From Candidatus Tectimicrobiota bacterium (GTDB lineage Bacteria > JACPUC01): a DNA stretch of 64,000 bases. The stretch spans positions 1-64,000 of the forward strand of contig JACPUC010000025.1 in the NCBI GenBank assembly GCA_016192455.1, read 5' to 3'. This document shows, piece after piece, positions 45,406 to 53,790 of the stretch. The position numbers and the translations under genes are program-made. Within the stretch, counting starts at the first letter, position 1, and the number at the start of each line of letters is the position of its first letter. The notes under the pieces were generated by a model. It did not search any database, had not been told where the DNA came from, and saw only the letters and a program-made list of their open reading frames with translations.

Positions 45406-46236
45406 TCACTTCGACTCGTGCTGCGTCTCCTCATGCCAGTGCAGGACCAGGGCACGCACCTTCTCGAGAATCTTCTGCAAAAGGTAGCCCAACACCGAGA
45501 TGACGAGCAAACCGGCGAACACTGAAACCGAGTCGGCGAATCGCTGCGCCACCATGATGTAGTTCCCAAGGCCGCCGCCGCCCATCAGCATCTCCGAGAC
45601 GATGACGACGATGATGGAGATGGGCATGGCGATCTGCGCCCCGTTGAGGACCTGCGGCAGCGTCGCGGGGAAAATCACCTTGCGGAGTAATGAGTTCTCA
45701 CTCGTCCCCATGTTGCGGGCCGACCAGAGGAGGTACTTATCCACCCCCATGGTGCCGAGGTAGGTGGCAGTGACGATCGGGAAGGTGCAGGCCAGGGTCG
45801 CCAGGAAGATCTTCGGCCTGTCGAAGAGGCCGAACCAGAGGATGAAGATCGGCAGGAAGCTGATCTTCGGAGTCGGGAAGCCGATGGAGACGATGGGATC
45901 GAAGAACCAGTGGATGACCCTGATCCTCGCCATGGAGATGCCGATCGGCACCGCAATGACGAGGGCCACGCAGAAGCTGAGGAGGGCGCGGTAGGTCGTC
46001 AGGGCGGTATCTCGAATGAGGTCGGCCTCCAGGGTCGCCTTGTAGACTCCCTTCAGAATGCTTGAAACGCTCGGCAAGAGGAACGGGGTCACCAGGTTGA
46101 GGCGGGCCACCACCTCCCAGACGATGATGAGGAGGAGGACGGAGTAGTACTTCTTGAGGATGACCAGCGGACTGGGAACCGCAAGCCCGCCGCTCCTGCC
46201 AGTCGCCGCAACCGCCTGGGTGTCGGAAACCGCCAT
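45406..46236 (-). CDS. ABC transporter permease, SsuC/TauC/NrtB type (2)
   Basis: A 276-residue permease with about six helices. The ATPase-contact loop reads SARNMGTSENSLLRKVIFPATLPQVLNGAQIA, seen in parts as ARNMGTSENS and VIFPATLPQV. The helix with SILKGVYKAT and KISFLPIFILWFG are family-like. It abuts permease 3 (its start is the base after that gene's stop), so the two may form a heterodimer served by the ATPase at 47227. Confidence 0.85.
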   Translation of the reverse strand: MAVSDTQAVAATGRSGGLAVPSPLVILKKYYSVLLLIIVWEVVARLNLVTPFLLPSVSSILKGVYKATLEADLIRDTALTTYRALLSFCVALVIAVPIGISMARIRVIHWFFDPIVSIGFPTPKISFLPIFILWFGLFDRPKIFLATLACTFPIVTATYLGTMGVDKYLLWSARNMGTSENSLLRKVIFPATLPQVLNGAQIAMPISIIVVIVSEMLMGGGGLGNYIMVAQRFADSVSVFAGLLVISVLGYLLQKILEKVRALVLHWHEETQHESK

Positions 46237-47055
46237 TTACTCCTCCCTCCAGATCAGGATACGACGCATGATGGTAAGGTAGGCGCGGTCAGCGAAGAAG
46301 CCCAGCAGGGTAATGGTGAGCACCGCGGCGAACATCCCCGCGTATTCGCCGCTCTCGCCGAGGAAGAAGATGAGGAAACCAAGACCAGACTTTGCCGCCA
46401 GCATCTCCGAGCTCACCAGGAGGATGAAAGAAATGGCGAGCGCCATGCGGATGCCGCTGAGGATGTCGGGCAGGGAAGCCGGTACCACCACGCGCCAAAG
46501 GAGCTTGCCCTCCCGCGTCCCCATGTTGCGCGCCGACCAGATGAGGTAGCGATCGACGCCACGCGCTCCATTGAAGGCGCTGATGACGATGGGGATGAGG
46601 CAGCCCGCGAAGATGACCGCGATCTTCGAGATATGGCCCAACCCCAGCCAGATGATGAAGATGGGGATGAGAGCCGGTTTGGGGATGGGATACGAGATCA
46701 TCACAATGGGCTCGAAGAAGTCGCGCAGCTTCTGGAACCACGCCATGGCGATGCCGAGGGTTACCCCCAGGATGATCGACAGACCCAAGCCAACCATGCC
46801 CCGCCACATGGAGGCCGCGGTGTTGGTCACCACGGTGCTGGCGAAGAAACTCCTGACGGCGTCCCACAAGAACGTGCCCGATTTGGCTATCTCGCCATCG
46901 GCAAGGAACTCCAGCCAGCGATGCACGACGTCGAAAAACGACGGCAGGAGGGAATCCGGCACGAACTTCAGCTCCGAGGCCATCTGCCACGCCGCCAAGA
47001 GGATGAAGATCGGCGCGTAACGCCAGAGAACCACGATGGTCGACCGTACGGTCAT
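46237..47055 (-). CDS. ABC transporter permease, SsuC/TauC/NrtB type (3)
   Basis: A 272-residue permease with about six helices. The contact loop is SARNMGTREGKLLWRVVVPASLPDILSGIRMA, visible as ARNMGTREGK and VVVPASLPDI. It resembles permease 2 in the KPALIPIFIIWLG segment, so the two may be paralogues. The ATG at 47055 has AGGAAAG upstream and is preferred to a longer frame to 47100. It is transcribed after the ATPase gene at 47227 and directly before permease 2. Confidence 0.85.
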   Translation of the reverse strand: MTVRSTIVVLWRYAPIFILLAAWQMASELKFVPDSLLPSFFDVVHRWLEFLADGEIAKSGTFLWDAVRSFFASTVVTNTAASMWRGMVGLGLSIILGVTLGIAMAWFQKLRDFFEPIVMISYPIPKPALIPIFIIWLGLGHISKIAVIFAGCLIPIVISAFNGARGVDRYLIWSARNMGTREGKLLWRVVVPASLPDILSGIRMALAISFILLVSSEMLAAKSGLGFLIFFLGESGEYAGMFAAVLTITLLGFFADRAYLTIMRRILIWREE

Positions 47056-47226
47056 GGTTCTTTCCTCTCCGCCCTCAGAATCCCGCCCTGCGCACGCCAC
47101 GGCGCCGGCCCAACCGCGCTCTTCTCCGGCAGGCGGCGGTGACGCTTTCCGCCTTCTCCCCTCAGCACCTCGGGCCTGCCGCGCCGGCCTCGGACACGGC
47201 AGGACCGTGCCCCCGAGGCGAGCTGC

Positions 47227-48015
47227 CTAGCCATCGAGAGGCCCCGCCTTGTCCACCTCCTCGCGCACACTTTTCCAGATCTGGTGCGTCTTCTGAGCGA
47301 AGGCGGCGCTCTCCAGCACCTCTTCGGTGCTCTTGTAGCCGGCGAACTTCGTGTCCACAATCTCTTTGATACGTCCGGGGCGAGCCGTCATGATGACGAC
47401 CCGGTCCGCCAGGTAGACCGCCTCGCGCACATCGTGGGTCACGAAGAGCACCGTCTTCTTGCGTTTGCTCCAGATGCTCAGCAACTCTTCCTGCATCACG
47501 CCGCGGGTCTGCGCGTCGAGCGCCCCGAACGGCTCATCCATGAGCAGGACCTCGGGGTCGAAGGCAAGCGTCCGGGCGATTGCCACGCGCTGTTTCATGC
47601 CGCCGGAGAGCTGGCTGGGGTAGTGGTGCTCGAAGCCGGTGAGCTTCACCATATCGATGTGCTTGCGGGCGATCTTTTCGCGCTCGGCTTTGGGGATCTT
47701 CTGCTCCTCCAGGCCGTACGTGACGTTGCGCAGCACCGTCTTCCACGGAAAGAGAGCGAAGTGCTGGAAGACGATGCCGCGATCCGGCCCGGGCGCCTCC
47801 ACCGGTTTGCCATTCACTTTGATCTCGCCAGCCGTGAGATCGAGAAAGCCAGCGACCATGTAGAGCAAGGTGCTCTTGCCGCAGCCGCTCGGCCCCACGA
47901 TGGCGACGAACTCATTCTCCCGCACCTCCAGGCTCACCTCGTCGATAGCAAGAACAGGATAGCGCTTGTCCGGGTTGTAGATTTTCCTCACATTGCGCGC
48001 AACGATGTCAGCCAC
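47227..48015 (-). CDS. ABC transporter ATP-binding protein, SsuB/TauB/NrtD type (2)
   Basis: A 262-residue ATPase starting at a GTG ([13 protein letters not shown] when formylated). Walker A is GPSGCGKST, the Q-loop is in [12 protein letters not shown], the signature is LSGGMKQR, Walker B is [12 protein letters not shown] and the switch His is in [10 protein letters not shown]. It is the first gene of the importer operon and is preceded by a leader of nearly 300 bases. The GTG is chosen because it yields the same length as ATPase 1 and lies downstream of AGGAG; a longer frame to 48129 exists. Confidence 0.88.
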   Translation of the reverse strand: MADIVARNVRKIYNPDKRYPVLAIDEVSLEVRENEFVAIVGPSGCGKSTLLYMVAGFLDLTAGEIKVNGKPVEAPGPDRGIVFQHFALFPWKTVLRNVTYGLEEQKIPKAEREKIARKHIDMVKLTGFEHHYPSQLSGGMKQRVAIARTLAFDPEVLLMDEPFGALDAQTRGVMQEELLSIWSKRKKTVLFVTHDVREAVYLADRVVIMTARPGRIKEIVDTKFAGYKSTEEVLESAAFAQKTHQIWKSVREEVDKAGPLDG

Positions 48016-48307
48016 CTTGGTTCGTCTTCTCCTGTCCGATGAAACCGTCGCCCCGCGCAGGGTGCACGCCCACGCCGCACGCACCGCGCCGCTTGGCTTT
48101 CCCAGCCACCCCTCTCCCGGCCCCTCCACAACGTTGGGGGCTTACGAAGCCGTTACCCTCCATAGTCACCTGGGCTGCCGCCGCTCTTGCACTCCCTTCT
48201 GCCTCGCCAGCGGCGCTCGATAAGACTTCGCCCTACCGCAACGTCATGCATCTCGGCAATCGTGACACCAGGAGATCCCTAACGCTTGAGCCCTACGACA
48301 AGACTTC

Positions 48308-48337
48308 ATTATAACAGGATCGCGGACAGGGATACAA
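48308..48337 (-). promoter_or_regulatory. Probable promoter of the ABC importer operon
   Basis: On the minus strand, a perfect -10 TATAAT (48313-48308) is preceded by TTGTAT (48337-48332) with an 18-base spacer. It is about 290 bases upstream of the GTG of the first gene, giving a long untranslated leader. Confidence 0.45.
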
Positions 48338-48541
48338 CCTCACTTTTGCCTCATGGAGCCGGCGGCGCTCCCCCCAACACCCTTGAGCAGAAACGGCATC
48401 AGCAGCGCCTTGCGCCCGGCCACCCCGCACCCATGTGGAGATCGTTCACCCCTTGTGGCATGTTCGTACTCAAATGTCAAGGCGCGCACTGCCCTCCCCC
48501 TGCTCCCGCGCTCCAGGGTGATGCGCCCCTTCCGATGGGCG

Positions 48542-48570
48542 TTGAAAGCATCTGGACAACCACATAGACT
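48542..48570 (+). promoter_or_regulatory. Possible promoter of the molybdenum hydroxylase maturation operon
   Basis: TTGAAA (48542-48547), a 17-base spacer and TAGACT (48565-48570) match consensus at 5/6 and 4/6, about 100 bases before the MocA-like gene. Confidence 0.35.
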
Positions 48571-48671
48571 GAGAGTATGAAAGGAGTGAATGGAGCAGAG
48601 AAGGGAAACGCCTGGCTCGGCGTGGGTCGATTCCAGCTCGCCGAGGCGAAAGCTGCTGCTCTGCCACCACC

Positions 48672-49277
48672 ATGAGCGCCATGAAGTTCGTTTGCATCCT
48701 CTTGGCGGCCGGTCAATCCGTCCGCATGGGCCGCACGAAGCAACTGCTGCCGTGGGGTGCAAAGACCATCCTTGAGGCCACGATCCAGCATTACCTGGCT
48801 GCCGGGTTGGACCATCCCTATGTCGTCATCGGCAGTGATGCCGAGCGGCTGCGGGTGCTCTTGAAAACCGCGCCGGTGCACCTCGTCTTCAACCCCCACT
48901 TCCCCGAGGGCATGGGCGCCTCGCTGCGGGTGGGGGTCCAGGCCGCGCCGCGCGACTGGGATGCCCTGGTCATTGGCCTTGGTGATCAGCCCACCCTCTC
49001 GGAGGCAACCATTCAGGCGGTGCTGGACGCCTACCGTGGCGATCCTCGCCCCATCGCCGTCCCCACCTATCAGGGCCGGCGCGGGCACCCGGTGGTAATC
49101 GGCCGGCGCTTCGCCGCGGAGCTCCAGGGGCTCAGCGGCGACATCGGTTGCCGCAAGCTCCTGGCGGCTCATCCCGATGATGTCTGCGAGGTCGCCGTCG
49201 ATGACCCCGGCGTCATCTGCGATATCGATACCCCCGAGGAGTACGCCGAAGCGCTGGCGCGGCTTCCCAAAACGTGA
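48672..49277 (+). CDS. Molybdenum cofactor nucleotidyltransferase, MocA-like
   Basis: A 201-residue NTP transferase. The nucleotide site is LLAAGQSVRMGRTKQLLPWG, with GLGDQP for the metal-binding Asp and QGRRGHPVVI further on, the pattern of MocA (CTP:molybdopterin cytidylyltransferase) as opposed to MobA. It would make the cytosine-dinucleotide form of the molybdenum cofactor used by xanthine dehydrogenase/CO dehydrogenase-family hydroxylases, consistent with the XdhC, CoxD and CoxE-like genes that follow. The start may be the second ATG (48681). Confidence 0.82.
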   Translation: MSAMKFVCILLAAGQSVRMGRTKQLLPWGAKTILEATIQHYLAAGLDHPYVVIGSDAERLRVLLKTAPVHLVFNPHFPEGMGASLRVGVQAAPRDWDALVIGLGDQPTLSEATIQAVLDAYRGDPRPIAVPTYQGRRGHPVVIGRRFAAELQGLSGDIGCRKLLAAHPDDVCEVAVDDPGVICDIDTPEEYAEALARLPKT

Positions 49278-49568
49278 GTCGAAACCGCGGCGAGGGTGCG
49301 CCGGAAATTCGCTGCGGCATGGCGGTTGGCGGTTCGGCGGGGCGCCTGCGGCGAAGCGAGGTCTCGGCGCGCAGCCCATCCGCGCCGGCATCTCAGGCGG
49401 AAGGGCGGCCATCGCGCCGGCCTTCCAAACCCCCAGCCGCCGCGCAGCAGGACTCCCCGCGCTTCCTTCCCGCGGCGGGCGGGGGCGAGGCGAAGCTGCC
49501 GAGCGGAATCAATCATCTCTTTTTGCCCCAAGTGCTCCTACCACGACGATGAGGAGGCGGGTGCACGC
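49278..49568. other. Intergenic gap in the maturation operon
   Basis: 291 bases between the MocA-like and YqeB-like genes on the same strand. The YqeB frame is open through part of it, but the translated sequence is Arg/Ala-rich and not conserved-looking. A strong AGGAGG (49552-49557) precedes the ATG at 49569. No other feature is seen. Confidence 0.5.
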
Positions 49569-50480
49569 ATGACATCCATTCCTGAGTGCAAGGTCTTCAT
49601 CCGCGGCGCGGGTGAGCAGGCAAGCGGCGTTGGGCATCGCCTGGCGCGCTGCGGCTTTCACGTCTGCATGGCGGAGGTGGCCCGTCCTCTCGCGGTGCGC
49701 CGCGAGGTGGCGTTCTGCGAGGCGGTGCTGGATGGCACCAAGACGGTCGAGGGAATCGAGGGCATCCTGGCCCATTCCGTTGCGGACGTGACAGAGACCT
49801 GGAGGCGCCGCAGGATCGCCGTGGTGGTGGACCCGGAGTGCAGCCTCTGCGCCGAGTTGCGGCCGCACGTCGTCGTCGATGCCATCCTCGCCAAGCGGAA
49901 CATCGGCACCCACATGAAACTGGCGCCCCTGGTCATCGGCCTGGGTCCGGGATTTACGGCCGGGATGGACGTGCACGCCGTGGTTGAAACGAATCGCGGC
50001 CATGATCTCGGCCGGGTCATTCTCAGCGGCAGCGCCGAGCCGGACACCGGGGTCCCCGGCAGCATCGGTGGCTACTCCATTGAGCGCGTCTTGCGCTCGC
50101 CGTGCGCGGGCCACCTGAAAGCGGTGCGCCACATCGGCGATGCCGTGGCGGCGGGTGAGGTGATCTGCACCGTCAATGGCAACATCGTCAACACAACGAT
50201 CAGCGGGGTGCTGCGCGGCCTGCTGCGCGATGATCTGGTAGTCCCGGCGGGGTTCAAGCTCGGCGATGTTGATCCGCGCGCCGCCCGCGAGGCCTGCTTC
50301 ACCATCTCCGACAAGGCACGCGCCATCGGCGGCGGCGTCCTCGAAGCCATCCTCATGCACCTCTATGGCATACGCTCCGTCGGCGCCCCGCAACCCGCAG
50401 GAATGGAGGCAGGGAAGCCACAGGCGGCCCCGACACGCGGCGGTGTCACAGGCGCCTCGCCGTCGCGGACGGCTTCGTGA
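49569..50480 (+). CDS. YqeB/EF2563-family selenium-dependent molybdenum hydroxylase maturation protein
   Basis: A 303-residue protein of the YqeB group (EF2563 family). Visible family stretches are VFIRGAGEQASGVGHRLARCGF, ARPLAVRREVAFCEAV, VVDAILAKRN, PLVIGLGPGFTAGMDVHAVVETNRGHDLGRVI, read in parts as LGPGFTAG and ETNRGHDLGR, and GGVLEAILMHL. The family co-occurs with YqeC and selenophosphate synthetase in organisms whose molybdenum hydroxylases carry a labile selenium ligand. The step it performs is unknown. The ATG follows an AGGAGG ribosome site. The last ~25 residues are Pro/Ala/Gly-rich and not conserved-looking. It lies 10 bases before the YqeC-like gene. Confidence 0.82.
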   Translation: MTSIPECKVFIRGAGEQASGVGHRLARCGFHVCMAEVARPLAVRREVAFCEAVLDGTKTVEGIEGILAHSVADVTETWRRRRIAVVVDPECSLCAELRPHVVVDAILAKRNIGTHMKLAPLVIGLGPGFTAGMDVHAVVETNRGHDLGRVILSGSAEPDTGVPGSIGGYSIERVLRSPCAGHLKAVRHIGDAVAAGEVICTVNGNIVNTTISGVLRGLLRDDLVVPAGFKLGDVDPRAAREACFTISDKARAIGGGVLEAILMHLYGIRSVGAPQPAGMEAGKPQAAPTRGGVTGASPSRTAS

Positions 50481-50490
50481 GGCAGGCGCC

Positions 50491-51384
50491 ATGAGCGAAC
50501 AGCCCGCCAATGCGCGGCGCCTCCGCCCGGGGGGTGAGCCGTCGTTGACGACGGCCCTGGAGCTGCAAGGGGGAACCCTGCTGGCGCTCGTGGGGGGCGG
50601 CGGCAAGACGTCGCTCATGTACGCGGCCGCCGAGGAATTGGCGGCGGCGGGGCGCCGGGTGGTCTGCACGACGACGACGAAGATCTTCCCCCCCGCGGCC
50701 GATCAGCATGATCGCCTCCTCCTGAACGCTGACGCGGACGCGCTGCGGGCCCAGCTCCAGGAGGTCTTCGCGCCCGATCGGCGCAGCGCCGAGGGGGGCA
50801 GCGGCGGGCGGGCGCGGCAGCCCCGCGTCGTGGTGGCGCGCCGGCTGATCGAGAACGGCAAGCTGGAGGGCGTGCCGGCGCAGTGGCCGCTCGAGTTCTT
50901 GCGCCGCGGTCTGGCGGACGTTGTCCTGGTGGAGGCCGACGGCGCGGCTCGCAAGCCCTTCAAGGCGCCGGCGGCGCACGAGCCGGTGTTGCCCGAGGGC
51001 GCCACCATGGTGGCGGCCGTGGTCGGCCTCGACGCCCTGGGCAGCCCCCTCGACGCCGAACACGTTTTCCGGCCAGAGATGGTCGCCGAACTCTGCGCCC
51101 AAGCCATGGGCTCGGAGGTCAGCATTCCCAGCATCACAAGGGTGCTCCTTAGCCCCCGTGGCTTTCTCAAGGATGTGCCCGAAGGGATTGCGTTCTGCGC
51201 CGTGGTGAATAAAGTTGACGGTGCCGCTCAACTCCCACTCGCAAGCAAACTCGGAATGTCTATACTTAGGTGTGGGGGGAGGCGTGTGCGCCGCGTGATC
51301 CTGACGCGCCTGCATCCCTCCCCGACGGTGCTGGCAATCCTGCTCCCAGAGGTGCTGTCCTCTCCGACCAGCCCATGGGCCTAG
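50491..51384 (+). CDS. YqeC-family putative selenium-dependent hydroxylase accessory protein
   Basis: A 297-residue P-loop protein. The nucleotide-binding loop is LVGGGGKTSLMY, with TTTTKIFPP after it, LVEADGAARKPFKAP as the Walker B-like region and VVGLDALGSPLDAEHVFRPE downstream, all diagnostic for YqeC. It is found beside yqeB in genomes with selenium-dependent molybdenum hydroxylases. A ~25-residue low-complexity Gly/Ala/Arg insertion (RRSAEGGSGGRARQPR) sits in the middle. The ATG follows the YqeB stop by ten bases. The exact reaction is unknown. Confidence 0.82.
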   Translation: MSEQPANARRLRPGGEPSLTTALELQGGTLLALVGGGGKTSLMYAAAEELAAAGRRVVCTTTTKIFPPAADQHDRLLLNADADALRAQLQEVFAPDRRSAEGGSGGRARQPRVVVARRLIENGKLEGVPAQWPLEFLRRGLADVVLVEADGAARKPFKAPAAHEPVLPEGATMVAAVVGLDALGSPLDAEHVFRPEMVAELCAQAMGSEVSIPSITRVLLSPRGFLKDVPEGIAFCAVVNKVDGAAQLPLASKLGMSILRCGGRRVRRVILTRLHPSPTVLAILLPEVLSSPTSPWA

Positions 51385-51514
51385 AGGGGACCGCGGCGCG
51401 CGCGGCGTCTCTCCCTTCTGCATGGTGCTTCTGGGAGGGAAGGGCGCTTCAGCATCGAGGTGCGCTTCAGGCAAGGCGACGCAGAACGATAGGCAACACA
51501 GGAGAGTCTCATTC

Positions 51515-52621
51515 ATGGATCCGGTGTTTGATGAGATCGTCCGGCTGCAGGAAGAGGGGGAAGTCGGCGCGCTGTCCACGATCATCTCCTCGAAGGGCTC
51601 ATTGCCCATGAGTGGGCGCGCCAAGATGCTGGTGAAGGCGGACGGCACCTTCGTCGGCACCGTGGGTGGCGGCTGTCTCGAAGCCGACGTCTGGGCCGCG
51701 TCGCAAGAGGTCATCGAACAGGGCGTCCCGAAGGTCTCCAGCTTCACGCTTACCGAAGAGGAGGCCGGCGAGAGCGGCCTGATCTGCGGCGGCAGGGTGA
51801 GCGTCTTCACCGAGCCGGTCCTGCCCTCGGTCATGAATGATATCTATCGGGAGCTATTGCGCATCAGCCACGAAGAGGGCAAGGTGGTGCTGGCCACTAT
51901 CGTCAAACCGGACCGCACCAGGTGGGGCGACCATCGCAAGGTGCTCATGCAGGAGAGCGGGCGCCTGATCGGCAGCTTTGGCGGGGGCAAGGTGGAGAGC
52001 CAGGTGGTGGACGCCTGCCACCAGGCACTCGAGGACAACCTGCCGCGCAGCTTCAGCCTCGAGCTCAGCGAGGAGGAGGTGGAACGGCTCGATCTGCCAC
52101 GCCAGATCGAGGTCTTTATCGAACCGTTCTTCTCGCAGCCGGTCATGTACCTCTTGGGCGGCGGTCACGTCTCGAAGTTCATCTCGAGGGTGGCGCATCT
52201 GGCCGGCTTCAAGGTGGTCGTCATCGATGATCGCCCCATGTTCGCCAACCCGGAGCGTTTCCCGGACGCCGCCCAGACCATCGTGGACGACTTCGTGAAA
52301 GTCTTCGATCAGCTCACCGTGAACGACCGCTCCTACCTCGTCGTGGTCACCCGCGGCCACCAATGGGATGGCCCGATCCTCGAGCAGATCTACCAGCGTG
52401 GCCTGCAGCCGCGCTACCTCGGCATGATCGGCAGCAAGGCGAAGAAGAAGGTGATGTGGCGCCAGCTCAAGGAGAAGGGCCTCTCCCAGGAGTTCCTCGA
52501 TTCCGTGCACTCGCCGATGGGGCTCAGTATCGGCGCCGACAGCCCCGGTGAAATTGCAGTGAGCGTGGTGGCGGAGTGCATCCTGGCGCGGCGCGGACCA
52601 CACAAGCGTTTAAACTTCTGA
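51515..52621 (+). CDS. XdhC/CoxF-family molybdenum hydroxylase maturation protein with duplicated XdhC_CoxI region
   Basis: A 368-residue protein. Two XdhC/CoxI-type N-terminal modules are visible: residues ~10-75 with KADGTFVGTVGGGCLEADV and ~120-180 with QESGRLIGSFGGGKVESQV. The C-terminal Rossmann domain (~205-350) has YLLGGGHVSKFISRVAHLAGF, VIDDR, VVVTRGHQWD and LGMIGSKAKKK. XdhC binds molybdenum cofactor and helps insert the terminal sulfur or selenium ligand before handing it to the hydroxylase. AGGAG lies nine bases before the ATG. It sits between the YqeC-like and CoxD-like genes. Confidence 0.85.
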   Translation: MDPVFDEIVRLQEEGEVGALSTIISSKGSLPMSGRAKMLVKADGTFVGTVGGGCLEADVWAASQEVIEQGVPKVSSFTLTEEEAGESGLICGGRVSVFTEPVLPSVMNDIYRELLRISHEEGKVVLATIVKPDRTRWGDHRKVLMQESGRLIGSFGGGKVESQVVDACHQALEDNLPRSFSLELSEEEVERLDLPRQIEVFIEPFFSQPVMYLLGGGHVSKFISRVAHLAGFKVVVIDDRPMFANPERFPDAAQTIVDDFVKVFDQLTVNDRSYLVVVTRGHQWDGPILEQIYQRGLQPRYLGMIGSKAKKKVMWRQLKEKGLSQEFLDSVHSPMGLSIGADSPGEIAVSVVAECILARRGPHKRLNF

Positions 52622-52821
52622 GCACTCCGTGCTACCCTGCGTGTTCTGTGGCAGGCGCGGCCGGCGCCCGGCAGGTCTCGGTGACACCCCTGCGGAGATC
52701 GTTCCGATAACCCTACCAGTGCAAGGTGATGAGGTAACGGCGCGGCGCCGGAGCGGGTTGGGTCGTCGCGGTATCGTTGTGACCGGTTGACATGAAGCAT
52801 GCACCAAGTGAGGACCCCAGC

Positions 52822-53727
52822 ATGTTCGAGAGTATTGAGGACGTTCTGAAACGCCTTGAGGGGGAGCTCTACGTCAGCGATCGTGCCCTGGCGACGAGCA
52901 TCTTCCTCTCCCACAAGCTGAAGAAACCAATCTTTCTTGAGGGCGAGGCGGGGGTCGGCAAGACGGAGGTGGCCAAGGTGATGAGCCGCATCATGCGCAC
53001 CAAGCTCATCCGCCTGCAATGCTATGAAGGCCTCGATGCCAACACCGCCCTCTATGAGTGGAATTACTCGAAGCAGCTCCTGCGCATCCGCCTCGAGGAA
53101 GCCAGCAAGGTCTCGCGCGACGACATCGGGCGCGCCATCTTCAGCGAGGAGTTCCTCATCAAGCGCCCCCTGCTCGAGGCGATCCAGTCCTCCGGCGACA
53201 ACCCGCCCGTGCTCCTCATCGACGAGATCGACCGCTCCGATGAAGAGTTCGAGGCCTTCCTCCTCGAGGTGCTCTCCGATTTCCAGATCACCATCCCGGA
53301 GATCGGCACCATCAAGGCCAAGCACCATCCCACGGTCATCCTCACCTCGAACCGCACGCGCGAAATCCACGACGCCCTGAAACGCCGCTGCCTCTATATG
53401 TGGATTCCCTACCCGAGCTACGAGAAGGAGTTCCACATCGTCACGCTGAAGGTGCCGGAAATCCGCGAGGCGCTCGCCAACCAGGTTTGCCAGTTCATGC
53501 AGATTGTGCGCAATATTGAGTTCTACAAGCGCCCAGGCATCGCCGAAACCCTCGATTGGGCCCGCGCCCTCCTGCACATGAACTGTGATGACCTGGAGCC
53601 CGAGGTGGTGGAGGAGACGCTCGGCTGCATCTTCAAGTACCAGGAAGACATCACCAAGATCAAAGACGAAGGGATTGAATCGCTGCTCAACCGCATTGAT
53701 GCCGGCAGATCGATCGTCGCCGGCTAG
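52822..53727 (+). CDS. MoxR-type AAA+ ATPase, CoxD-like
   Basis: A 301-residue AAA+ ATPase. Walker A is LEGEAGVGKTEVAKV, Walker B is VLLIDEIDRSDEEFEAFLLEVLSDF, sensor 1 is ILTSNRTREIHDALKRRCLY (read LTSNRTREI plus the RRC arginine), with a helical lid at the C terminus. It matches CoxD, the chaperone-type ATPase that works with CoxE to assemble the [CuSMoO2] or related site of CO dehydrogenase-family enzymes. The ATG at 52822 is chosen (GAGGA seven bases upstream) over 52792. The 200 bases before it hold no recognised riboswitch. Confidence 0.87.
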   Translation: MFESIEDVLKRLEGELYVSDRALATSIFLSHKLKKPIFLEGEAGVGKTEVAKVMSRIMRTKLIRLQCYEGLDANTALYEWNYSKQLLRIRLEEASKVSRDDIGRAIFSEEFLIKRPLLEAIQSSGDNPPVLLIDEIDRSDEEFEAFLLEVLSDFQITIPEIGTIKAKHHPTVILTSNRTREIHDALKRRCLYMWIPYPSYEKEFHIVTLKVPEIREALANQVCQFMQIVRNIEFYKRPGIAETLDWARALLHMNCDDLEPEVVEETLGCIFKYQEDITKIKDEGIESLLNRIDAGRSIVAG

Positions 53728-53790
53728 AGGGAAGCCGCTCCCCCGCTGGTCGCCGCGCAGCGGTCTCAGCAAGCCAATGAGGAACCACGA

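Larger units (their letters stand above)
48016..48671. other. Long divergent control region between importer and molybdenum-enzyme operons
   Basis: 656 bases without a convincing gene. It contains a minus-strand promoter (48308-48337), a leader of nearly 300 bases for the importer operon, a plus-strand promoter (48542-48570), and two copies of the pair AAGACTTC and CCCTAC (48222-48236 and 48291-48307, in opposite order). A 61-codon frame at 48590 follows AAGGAG but overlaps the next gene in a different frame; I do not call it. Confidence 0.45.

Noticed and set aside
48590-48775. A 61-codon frame after AAGGAG upstream of the MocA-like gene
   Set aside because: It overlaps the MocA-like gene in another frame, its ribosome site is very close to the ATG, and the sequence is Arg/His-rich with no conserved-looking part.
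52622-52821. A molybdenum cofactor riboswitch before the CoxD-like gene
   Set aside because: The stretch has GC-rich hairpins but I could not fit the conserved Moco riboswitch layout.
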